A stretch of 5,707 nucleotides of DNA, from positions 1 to 5,707 of the forward strand of contig JBBSEX010000116.1 of NCBI GenBank assembly GCA_038239345.1, in the 5' to 3' direction. Positions 1 to 5,460 of this stretch are shown in pieces (position 1 is the first letter of the stretch; each line of letters starts with the position of its first letter). Both the position numbers and the translations under genes were made by a program. A model generated the notes under the pieces. That model made no database searches, was not told the origin of the DNA, and was given only the letters and a program-made list of their open reading frames with translations. Origin of the DNA: JBBSEX01 sp038239345 (lineage in GTDB: Bacteria > Acidobacteriota > Terriglobia > Bryobacterales > Bryobacteraceae).

Positions 1-141
1 CTCGCTTTTGACCGCGAACTTCAGGGCACTGAGAGCCGGAGTGACGGCGTGGCATGCCTCAGAATACGTCCAAAAGTTCGGGGTATGCTCATTCTGCGAA
101 CTTGGTCTTTCCACCCGAGCGCCCGCTTTTTCATGCTCTCG
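1..141 (-). mobile_element. Probable end of an insertion sequence (transposase-start side), cut by the window edge
   Basis: At 141 the minus strand begins with a 14-bp sequence identical to the one that ends the transposase-bearing element at the right of the window. This is also where the adjacent recombinase fragment stops matching its family. Inside, a minus-strand frame opens with ATG at 55-53 after GAGG (beginning MPRRHSGSQCPEVRGQKR) and stays open to base 1. This could be the start of the element's transposase, but 18 residues are too few to recognise. A second minus-strand frame is also open from about 141 to the edge. The element call rests on the shared terminal repeat, not on protein similarity. 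Confidence 0.4.
128..141 (-). repeat. 14-bp terminal inverted repeat, left copy
   Basis: On the minus strand this reads CGAGAGCATGAAAA. It is identical to the plus strand at 5438-5451, so the two copies form an inverted pair about 5.3 kb apart. Inward of the 14 bases both copies continue with a G/C-rich stretch (AGCGGG against GCCGTGGGG), which is compatible with diverged terminal repeats. A 14-bp match could arise by chance in a window this size. What supports it is that both copies coincide with a gene breakpoint. Confidence 0.45.
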
Positions 142-233
142 GCCGCCAGTTCGGAGCGGCGGAAGGCGCCGGCGAAACCGACCAGCAGTAAAGCGCGATC
201 CCGCGACCCCAGGAGGTTATCGGGGAGATTGGT
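142..233 (-). pseudogene. Tyrosine recombinase (phage integrase family) fragment
   Basis: The minus strand encodes about 31 residues, including NLPDNLLGSRDRALLLVGF followed by AGAFRRSELAA. This is the segment around the first catalytic arginine of XerC/D-like tyrosine recombinases (usual pattern: RDRALLLVGFAGAFRRSELVAL). The Arg in FRRSEL is the expected catalytic one. An in-frame TGA lies at 270-272, and no upstream core-binding domain is visible. After SELAA the frame continues to a stop at 21-23, but the residues no longer resemble a recombinase. The His, second Arg and Tyr of the catalytic set are therefore missing and the fragment is dead. The break coincides with the 14-bp repeat at 128-141, which suggests truncation by an element insertion. 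Confidence 0.7.
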
Positions 234-393
234 ACGATTGAGCCTTGTTGATATTGCTTTCCAGACGTTTCAACTTCTCATGGTCAAGACCGTGTTGGTC
301 GCCGATAAACCCGGACTTCGAGAGGAAATCTGCGACGTTCGCGTTGATCGCCTGCGTGCCAGCGTTTAACGTTACGACAAACGGTTTCGACAA
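217..393 (-). other. Unassigned minus-strand open frame in a mobile-element remnant
   Basis: A frame starting at a possible TTG (393-391) gives 58 residues and ends at TAA (217-219). The half from 335 to 393 overlaps the IS256-type fragment in another frame and is probably a shadow. The half from 220 to 334 is explained by nothing else. It reads as a hydrophilic, helix-like tail (FLSKSGFIGDQHG, then KLKRLESNINKAQS). I do not recognise it. It could be the 3' end of a gene broken by the rearrangements here, or chance. Confidence 0.15.
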
Positions 394-450
394 TGGCGAA
401 GGCCGACTCGATCACGTTGGTGCTGGCCAGCGTCCTGCGCAAACTGAGCG
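335..450 (-). pseudogene. IS256-family transposase C-terminal fragment
   Basis: The minus-strand frame encodes LSLRRTLASTNVIESAFAIV followed by ETVCRNVKRWHAGDQRER. This matches the conserved C-terminal segment of IS256-family (mutator-type) DDE transposases, where 'LRRT..STN.IES' precedes the arginine-rich 'R.VKRW..GD...RW' stretch and contains the catalytic Glu. The match ends after RER, where the family normally continues RWVGSGLL. From there the frame runs through unrelated residues to TGA at 284-286. Upstream it degenerates before a stop near 500. Only about 38 residues survive, so this is a non-functional relic. The catalytic aspartates are absent. Confidence 0.75.
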
Positions 451-597
451 TTTGCCGCTGGCCTGAGCTTTTACTTTGCCGAAATTTCGCTTCGCTAGGT
501 TAAGGCCTAGAGGAAAGTTAGCGCCGCGCCGCATGCAAGCCAATGGTTGTTAGTGATACAACCTCGCCCATGAGGGCGGCGCGGGCAAAAAGTATGA
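451..597. other. Non-coding stretch
   Basis: I see no coding potential here. The stretch has a short palindrome at 480-489 (CGAAATTTCG), a 5-bp stem-loop at 495-510 (CTAGG/CCTAG) and the hairpin listed separately at 565-578. Confidence 0.5.
565..578 (-). terminator. Short hairpin downstream of the secreted-protein gene
   Basis: CGCCC and GGGCG pair perfectly around a 4-nt loop, starting 20 nt past the TAA of the gene ending at 598. On the minus strand only a weak T-rich tail (GGTTGTATC) follows. It could end the transcript but is not a strong intrinsic terminator. Confidence 0.3.
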
Positions 598-2418
598 TTA
601 CTGCGCTGGGATCTCGCGGATGGTCCAGTTCTTGTAATTCATTTCGATCACATTATCATTTCGGATGAAGACAGAGAGATTGGGCCCGGTCATCACCTGG
701 GCGGGATTAGCGCCGGGACAGGCAATCAGGCCAGAGCCCCAACCGGTGTCGTTATCCTCCCAGAGCTTCTGCCAGTTGCCACCGGCTTTGCCGTCATTCA
801 TGTCTCGCCACAATTCGAGATGGACAGCGCTGCCGTTGTTGGCATCGCGCACAATCAGCTTCATTCCAATCCAGATGTTGAACGGAAGCGAGGACCAGGG
901 CTGACTTGGGCTAGCATGGGCAACGCTTTGGTACGGGTACTGGGCCGCGCCATTGCCGTGATCGACTTCTTTCTCGAGATCGACATGACCGTCGTTGCGC
1001 AGGCGACCATAATATCCCCGCGTGGCGCACAGGTCGGCGTCTGGAAGATGTCGAATTTTAGCGGCGGCTGTTAATCCGCCGTAGGGCTGCACACTGCTGG
1101 TTTCGCTGACCCGCCGGCCATAGAAAGTAATCTCGACATTGTTCCAGGTAACAACCTTGCTCTGGTCGTAGGACGTGCCGGGGTAGGTGTCCGGATCGTA
1201 AGCCGGGTCTCGGACATACATGCGCACCGTATCGCCACTTGTGATCATCATACCGTTGCCGTCTACGTTGTACACGCCGTTGCCCCGCGCCTCAAATTCA
1301 CGGTCATAGTTGTCGAATCCCCAAGTCCAGGTCCGGGCGGTTCCCGTCCAATTGGCGTGCCACTCGCGCCCGCCGGGCGCTGTAGGATAGAGCATGGCGG
1401 TGCCGAACCAATCCTCGCCACCGCTGATAATGAAATTTCCTGTGCGGAGCGTGCCCGAGCCGGCGTCGACAACGGTGGCGAAGTTATTCAGCATTCCGAC
1501 AGCGGCCTTTCCGGTTCGAAAGGCGTAATTTGAAGCGAGCAACAGTTCGGTCCCGCCAGGGGGCGTCACATAGACGCTGGTGAGAGCAGCCGGACTATTG
1601 AGGACCGCGCGAAAGTGGTAGAGACCGTTGGCGGAATAGGGCACGGCGGCTAGGGCATCATAGCCACTGCCATTCAGAACCTGGATATAGCCGTTGCTGT
1701 AAAAGCGAATGCCGAGCGCCGTGGCACCGAAGCTATTCTGACTACCGTTGGAGAATAGCATTACACCATCCATGAGATTAGCCGTGGGAACCGCGTCCCA
1801 TTGTGCGGTGAAGATGTCGTTCTGGATGGACATCGGAGTATTAATCCAGACAGCGTTCGGCTGAGCGGACGCCGATCCCGCGAGGGAGCTGCAAACCCGC
1901 ATGGAACCGGCATCCGCAAACAGCGACCAGTTGTTGGCTAGGAGTAGATTCTGCTGACCCGTGCGAAAAGAATAACCGGAGGCCAGCAGCTGCTCCGGCC
2001 CACCCGGAGACGAAACATAGACGGAATAGGTTCTGCGCGGGAAGTCAAGCGCGAACCGGAAGTGGTAAGTGGTATTGGCCGTGTAGGGAAACGCGTTCAC
2101 CGAGGCATAGGCAGATCCGTTCAGAGCCTGAATATAGCCGCTCGCGTTGAAGCGAATATTGGCCGCCAGCCAGGGGAAATCCGCGTGCGCGCCGTAAGTG
2201 ACACCGATACCTGTATCGACACTGGCACCGAGAGGCGTCGCATCGAACTCCGCGTTGAAGACGTCTTTGCGCGCGAGCGGAAACCACTGGTTGCCCCACG
2301 GAGTTCCCGATGCGGAGACCGTGAGGCAGCCCGCCTTCAGTTGCGCCGGTTTGGCCAGGACCGCAGCGACGACACAAAGCAAGGCAAGCAGGAAACGGGG
2401 CGATACTTTACATCTCAT
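598..2418 (-). CDS. Secreted protein with two tandem lectin-like modules and a concanavalin-like C-terminal domain
   Basis: A 606-residue exported protein, probably carbohydrate-binding or carbohydrate-active outside the cell. I chose the ATG at 2418 because a typical signal peptide follows directly: positive MRCKVSPR, hydrophobic FLLALLCVVAAVLA, with cleavage probably near A22. An AAGGA lies 11 nt upstream. An in-frame ATG at 2493 would add 25 charged residues before the signal and has no Shine-Dalgarno. Residues about 31-176 and 188-328 are two copies of one module sharing 'IRF...GYIQ.LNGS.Y', 'PY.AN..YHFR', 'SVYV..PGG' and 'FRTG'. Similar modules recur in secreted proteins of soil bacteria. 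Residues about 330-606 are a separate tryptophan-rich domain (WHANW, RTWTWGFDNYDREF, GYYGRL, HLELWRD, NWQKLWEDND), which I infer to be a concanavalin-like beta sandwich. I cannot name an enzyme family or active site, so binding-only is equally possible. Confidence 0.8.
   Translation of the reverse strand: MRCKVSPRFLLALLCVVAAVLAKPAQLKAGCLTVSASGTPWGNQWFPLARKDVFNAEFDATPLGASVDTGIGVTYGAHADFPWLAANIRFNASGYIQALNGSAYASVNAFPYTANTTYHFRFALDFPRRTYSVYVSSPGGPEQLLASGYSFRTGQQNLLLANNWSLFADAGSMRVCSSLAGSASAQPNAVWINTPMSIQNDIFTAQWDAVPTANLMDGVMLFSNGSQNSFGATALGIRFYSNGYIQVLNGSGYDALAAVPYSANGLYHFRAVLNSPAALTSVYVTPPGGTELLLASNYAFRTGKAAVGMLNNFATVVDAGSGTLRTGNFIISGGEDWFGTAMLYPTAPGGREWHANWTGTARTWTWGFDNYDREFEARGNGVYNVDGNGMMITSGDTVRMYVRDPAYDPDTYPGTSYDQSKVVTWNNVEITFYGRRVSETSSVQPYGGLTAAAKIRHLPDADLCATRGYYGRLRNDGHVDLEKEVDHGNGAAQYPYQSVAHASPSQPWSSLPFNIWIGMKLIVRDANNGSAVHLELWRDMNDGKAGGNWQKLWEDNDTGWGSGLIACPGANPAQVMTGPNLSVFIRNDNVIEMNYKNWTIREIPAQ
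1435..1857 (-). repeat. Second copy of a module duplicated within the secreted-protein gene
   Basis: This encodes residues 188-328 of the secreted protein. It matches the preceding module at the protein level and, in places, at the DNA level: the plus strand shares 'TATAGCCG' and 'AAGCGAAT' in register around 1685-1712 and 2131-2158. It lacks the two cysteines that frame the first module. Confidence 0.6.
1891..2328 (-). repeat. First copy of a module duplicated within the secreted-protein gene
   Basis: This encodes residues about 31-176 of the secreted protein. It begins with a Cys (CLTV) and ends with another (RVCSS), which could form a disulfide closing the sandwich after export. The second copy lacks both, so the duplication has diverged. 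Confidence 0.6.
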
Positions 2419-2583
2419 ATTCCATTCCATCCTTTTGACCCGCTCCATGAGTTCGCCGCCCGCTGGTGGCGTGTCGATCGGGTCTACCCCCATTTAACGC
2501 GCGAACGCGACGCCTCGAAGCGACAACGCGATGACAGGCAAGCGACAGTACGACAAATGGACGCCACGGAGTGGACCGTAAAC

Positions 2584-2611
2584 AATGTAGACAGTTTTGT
2601 CTCTGTAGCAA
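2584..2611 (-). promoter_or_regulatory. Candidate promoter for the secreted-protein gene
   Basis: On the minus strand TTGCTA (2611-2606) and TACATT (2589-2584) lie 16 bp apart, each matching 4 of 6 positions of the sigma-70 boxes. They sit in the gap after the regulator gene, leaving a leader of roughly 160 nt before the ATG at 2418. Plausible but not strong. Confidence 0.3.
2589..2602. promoter_or_regulatory. Palindromic operator candidate between regulator and secreted-protein genes
   Basis: AGACA-GTTT-TGTCT is a perfect 5-bp-arm inverted repeat with a 4-bp centre. It occupies the spacer of the candidate promoter at 2584-2611, a position where a bound protein would block or assist polymerase. 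No second copy was noticed upstream of the other genes. Its link to the neighbouring HTH protein is an inference. Confidence 0.25.
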
Positions 2612-2632
2612 GCAAATGACAGCAGGCCGGGC

Positions 2633-4351
2633 TCACAGCCGGTTCAGGGCGGTTGTAGCCTGCAATTTGATCTTGGCTGAAGGCCCTTCCCGGAGAGCGG
2701 CCCGGAATTGTTGCTTTGCGGCGGCACGATCAGCCCCGCCGTGATCTCCTTTCTGGAACTTATTCAGGACACGGTAGCGAGCTTCATGTGCATACCCACA
2801 GTTCAGGTGTATTTCGGCGGGTTTGCTGGCCACGAATTTTGCGTATTGATTTTCGGCGAGGAGGCGATGAAAACCATCGACGGAGTCGTTGATGGGCCTG
2901 AGTGCGATCGCGAGTTGGTTCATGGACTCCCATGCATCGGAAAGCAATGCGTTCGTCACAGCGAGATTCCAAACAACATTGGCGTGGTTGGGCTCGTGTT
3001 TTAAGAATTGCGGCTCGATGCGGCCCGGTGTCAGGGCGCTGGTGAAATTCTGGGTCGCCCGATCATATGCCTCGGCCGCCTCGCGGAGTTTGCCTTGCTG
3101 CTTGAGGATATCACCGCGATTTTGATAAGCGAGCGCAAGATTGAAGGAGGCACCGGCATGCGCCGCATGGTGCTGGAGAACACGCTTCAGATCATCAATC
3201 ACGAAGTCAAGTCGGGCAACGATGCCATCAGGATCGCCGGTACGGTCGCCGGCTGTATCGACAAATGACTGTTGGGCGAGGGCATGGTAGAAGCGGGCGA
3301 TATCGGGATCGAGCGGGAATTTTTCCGTTGGGTACTGCTCGGTTTCGCTGAGAACGTCTCTGAAGGCGACGATCGCGTCAGCGTAACGGGATTGTTCGTA
3401 AAACCCGAGCCCCATTGTAAGGACGGCGAGGAAACGAAGTTGATGCTCAAGAGGACCGACTGGGACGGTTTTGTCGAGCGTTATGCCGAGAGGATATGCC
3501 TCCTTGAGAAACGGGAGCGACGCGCGCGGGTCCAGAACTCTGTAGTGGAGACTGCCACCTGCAACTGCTGTATTTGTATCGGTCCATACGACAGCATGCA
3601 CCCCCGCTGCCGCGGCCTCACGTAGAGCCGTATCCGGGGCGTCTTCCGGCGAGACGCTGGTCGCAAACTCCGCAGCCATTGCGCCATATTGCCTCACGGC
3701 GTTCACTAAAACATCCCGGATTTGGCGCGAATACGTCGCGTCGCGTCGATCTGGGCTTACTATCACAGCGAATTTGAACGGCTCGCCAGTCCTTACCATA
3801 ACCACAGGGACGGTGACGGGTACAAGCCGGGCTGGCGTCGGCAAAATTCGGTCGCTTCTTGACCGCAGCCCGGTGTTGGGAACGAAATACCCAGGCTGAA
3901 CCACGCCCACGACCACCACAACCGACAGCAAAGAGCTGGTGAGGGTGCCTCTCCAATGTCGCGCGAGGAAAGAATACGGAGAAGGAGGGCACAAGCGCTG
4001 CCAGCATCGGCCTTTTCGTTCGAAGTGCTCTGTGGCTAGGGACTCATATTGTTCAGATTGAGGCTGGGTGCCATTCGCCTTGTCGTCTGTGGCTGGAATG
4101 ATGCAGCCGGGCTTTCGTTCGTGAATGGGAAGCGCCTTCCAGGCATCGAGTTCTGATCTCAACGCGTAGACATGGTGGGGATTGTCGGGATCGCGGTGAA
4201 CAGGAAGGCCTTTTTTCTGGTGCAATCGTTGGGCATTCCGGCCAACCGTGTTGACGCAATGCCCGATCGCCTCCCAACTCTCAATTACGCTATCAGCACC
4301 ATTCTTCTCACGCTCGGGAGTATTGGGAATGGTAGGCATAATCCGTTTCAT
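2633..4351 (-). CDS. HTH-transmembrane-TPR protein, probable membrane-bound one-component regulator
   Basis: A 572-residue protein with three parts. Residues about 25-72 form a MerR/excisionase-like DNA-binding module (SWEAIGH ... GLPVHRD ... YALRSELDAWKA), a type typical of Acidobacteriota. The recognition-helix segment (VGRNAQRLHQKK) departs from the usual VRTVQRWERE, so DNA binding may be altered. Residues about 135-153 are one hydrophobic segment (TLTSSLLSVVVVVGVV) that would place the rest outside the cytoplasm. Residues about 190-290 look like an alpha/beta domain (FKFAVIVSP ... VHAVVWTDTN). Tetratricopeptide-like helices follow at about 304-337, 398-434 and 515-555. This resembles ToxR/CadC-type topology: DNA-binding inside, sensing or scaffolding outside. 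I took the first ATG (4351); another is at 4339, and neither has a clear Shine-Dalgarno. The gene is co-directional with the secreted-protein gene, 215 nt upstream of its chosen start. The target is unknown. Confidence 0.75.
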   Translation of the reverse strand: MKRIMPTIPNTPEREKNGADSVIESWEAIGHCVNTVGRNAQRLHQKKGLPVHRDPDNPHHVYALRSELDAWKALPIHERKPGCIIPATDDKANGTQPQSEQYESLATEHFERKGRCWQRLCPPSPYSFLARHWRGTLTSSLLSVVVVVGVVQPGYFVPNTGLRSRSDRILPTPARLVPVTVPVVMVRTGEPFKFAVIVSPDRRDATYSRQIRDVLVNAVRQYGAMAAEFATSVSPEDAPDTALREAAAAGVHAVVWTDTNTAVAGGSLHYRVLDPRASLPFLKEAYPLGITLDKTVPVGPLEHQLRFLAVLTMGLGFYEQSRYADAIVAFRDVLSETEQYPTEKFPLDPDIARFYHALAQQSFVDTAGDRTGDPDGIVARLDFVIDDLKRVLQHHAAHAGASFNLALAYQNRGDILKQQGKLREAAEAYDRATQNFTSALTPGRIEPQFLKHEPNHANVVWNLAVTNALLSDAWESMNQLAIALRPINDSVDGFHRLLAENQYAKFVASKPAEIHLNCGYAHEARYRVLNKFQKGDHGGADRAAAKQQFRAALREGPSAKIKLQATTALNRL

Positions 4352-4380
4352 GAGGGAACCCGGAGCGTGTAACGCAACCC

Positions 4381-4408
4381 ATTATAGCCGGGCCGAAGCC
4401 GATGTTGG
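4381..4408 (-). promoter_or_regulatory. Candidate promoter of the HTH-TPR gene
   Basis: The minus strand has a perfect TATAAT (4386-4381), which predicts a leader of only about 20-25 nt before the ATG at 4351. The best -35 at a suitable distance is weak (CCAACA, 4408-4403, 16-bp spacer). The spacer contains GGC-TTCG-GCC, a small stem-loop. The -10 is convincing; dependence on an activator could explain the poor -35. Confidence 0.45.
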
Positions 4409-4454
4409 CGTAAAGTCAGGTCCAACTCACACTGTATTGTTCCGCGTTGATCTT

Positions 4455-4979
4455 CTACGGCGGATAGCGCAGGCTGCGATCAAACCAGTGGTAAACAAGA
4501 AGCAATGTGCGGGGCTCCGGAACGGCATCAGGAGTGCTAAAGTTTGCTGAAAAAATAAGGCCGGAGGGGCCTCCGAGATTCACCGCGTCAATATACAGCC
4601 AATTGGTGCCTTGTACCAGTAGAGGACCGATGTTACCAGGGACATCAAGCGGAATAAAGTTCCGTCCCGCCCATGCCAAAGTCATCGAATCGTGAAAGGA
4701 TGCTTCCGTTGTCGCTCCAGACGGATGAACTTCCCTCAGATCCGTCCAAAAGACGCGGCAACTCCTTGCTATTTGATGTCCGTTGTTTTTCACCCTGGCG
4801 CGAATATAGATCGAATCCGAGACGGTGACTTGGTTCGCACCTTCTTTGCCCTCGTAATCGATCCGAAGCTGCGGCCTCGTTAACCGGTCACGAAAATGCT
4901 GATAAGCGCCGCTACAAAGGCCACCGCTGAAGCCGCCGACCGCCCCGATTATTGCTGCGGTTATGTTATCTATCACCAT
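4455..4979 (-). CDS. Small membrane-anchored hypothetical protein
   Basis: A 174-residue protein that I do not recognise. Residues about 3-22 (IDNITAAIIGAVGGFSGGL) form a glycine-rich hydrophobic segment, probably a single membrane anchor. A short basic stretch follows (HFRDRLTRP). The remaining ~140 residues alternate hydrophobic and polar in beta-strand fashion (LRIDYEG, SIYIRARVKNNGHQIARSC, NWLYIDAVNL) and suggest an immunoglobulin-like or C2-like sandwich. 'RVKNNG...A..CRVF' resembles the strand pattern of CARDB-type domains, but this is only an impression. I chose ATG at 4979; a GTG one codon earlier (4982) is also possible, and neither has a clear Shine-Dalgarno. The gene lies between the TIR remnant (109 nt upstream of it) and the regulator gene (103 nt downstream), all on one strand. 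Confidence 0.6.
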   Translation of the reverse strand: MVIDNITAAIIGAVGGFSGGLCSGAYQHFRDRLTRPQLRIDYEGKEGANQVTVSDSIYIRARVKNNGHQIARSCRVFWTDLREVHPSGATTEASFHDSMTLAWAGRNFIPLDVPGNIGPLLVQGTNWLYIDAVNLGGPSGLIFSANFSTPDAVPEPRTLLLVYHWFDRSLRYPP

Positions 4980-5027
4980 CACACAATAGTTCAGATGAGC
5001 TAGGAGTGGCTACTAATGGCCGTAGAC

Positions 5028-5037
5028 ACCGCGCGGT
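5028..5037. repeat. 10-bp perfect palindrome upstream of the small membrane protein gene
   Basis: ACCGCGCGGT lies in the gap between the TIR remnant and the membrane-protein gene, about 50 bp before the start codon. It could be a protein-binding site. It has no loop or T tract, so it is not a good terminator. Confidence 0.2.
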
Positions 5038-5090
5038 AGCGTGTGTTGTTTTAGAGCCGCGATTCTGGTGGTCTCTCACGAGCGCCTTCG

Positions 5091-5438
5091 TCAGCGCAGG
5101 AGCGCCCGAATCACGTTCTCAACCTGCTCCTCAAATTTCTCCGTGTCCCTCTCCCAGCCAGTGAAATCGGCAGCGTAGCGACGGAGGATCTCGTCGGCCT
5201 TGCCGTCCTGGCATTTGAATAGATGGCCGTCGAGGTTAATCGGAATCAGCGCGAGCACCTTCCGGCCCCGCTCCTTCATCAACTGTTGCGCTTTTGCGAA
5301 AGCCTTATTGATCTCGTTGTCAACCCACCAGCTGCTCAGGGATGCGTTCGAGCAGCAGAGCAGGACTTTGTCCCAAAGCCGAATGCCGCGATCCACCTCT
5401 TCATGAATATCGTGCCCTGGTAGGAGTTGCTTTTCATC
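5091..5438 (-). pseudogene. TIR-domain protein, N-terminally truncated remnant
   Basis: The minus-strand frame preserves about 115 residues of the C-terminal two-thirds of a TIR domain: LDEKQLLPGHDIHEEVDRG, RLWDKVLLCCSNASLSSWW, VDNEINKAF, then VLALIPINLDG and the tail DFTGWERDTEKFEEQ. TIR domains cleave NAD+ or mediate protein contacts; in bacteria many act in anti-phage defence. The Glu in WWVDNEI sits where catalytic TIR domains carry their NADase glutamate. Missing are the first beta strand and its FISYS-type box, so the enzyme should be inactive. Family similarity stops at the 14-bp repeat at 5438-5451, and a TAG follows in frame at 5472-5474. The only usable start left is GTG at 5396, which would yield a 101-residue piece. 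Truncation by the adjacent IS is the likely cause. Confidence 0.75.
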
Positions 5439-5453
5439 GAGAGCATGAAAAGC
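5429..5453. repeat. 25-bp inverted repeat straddling the IS/TIR junction
   Basis: GCTTTTCAT (5429-5437) and ATGAAAAGC (5445-5453) are perfect 9-bp arms around CGAGAGC. One arm lies in the TIR coding remnant and the other in the presumed IS end. It could form a hairpin. The left element end has no matching outer arm. Confidence 0.55.
5438..5451 (+). repeat. 14-bp terminal inverted repeat, right copy
   Basis: This reads CGAGAGCATGAAAA on the plus strand, the inverted partner of 128-141. It is followed inward by GCCGTGGGG and then the transposase stop codon at 5461-5463. A terminal repeat about 20 bp beyond a transposase stop is normal IS architecture, which supports 5438 as the element's outer end. 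Confidence 0.5.
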
Positions 5454-5460
5454 CGTGGGG

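Noticed and set aside
49..466. Plus-strand open frames at the left end
   Set aside because: They are antisense to the recombinase and IS256 fragments, whose family motifs are clear on the minus strand.
960..990. 'EKEVDHG' as a GH16-type catalytic motif (ExDxxE)
   Set aside because: The spacing and the second Glu do not match, so a glycoside hydrolase call is not supported.
2325..2340. Possible lipoprotein signal (LKAGC) in the secreted protein
   Set aside because: A lysine at the -3 position does not fit a lipobox, and the signal peptide has an earlier, better cleavage site (VLA). The Cys is more likely structural, paired with the Cys at the end of module 1.
2062..2619. 185-residue plus-strand open frame
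   Set aside because: It lies mostly antisense to the secreted-protein gene, is arginine-rich as expected of a GC-rich shadow, and resembles no family. The minus-strand gene has a signal peptide and repeated modules.
2631..2650. Hairpin overlapping the stop codon of the HTH-TPR gene
   Set aside because: The stem is short and bulged and no T tract follows, so it is not a credible terminator.
2587..5028. GTAGACA heptamer shared by the gaps upstream of two genes (2587-2593 and 5022-5028)
   Set aside because: The same heptamer also occurs inside the HTH-TPR gene near 4165, and seven bases are expected to recur by chance.
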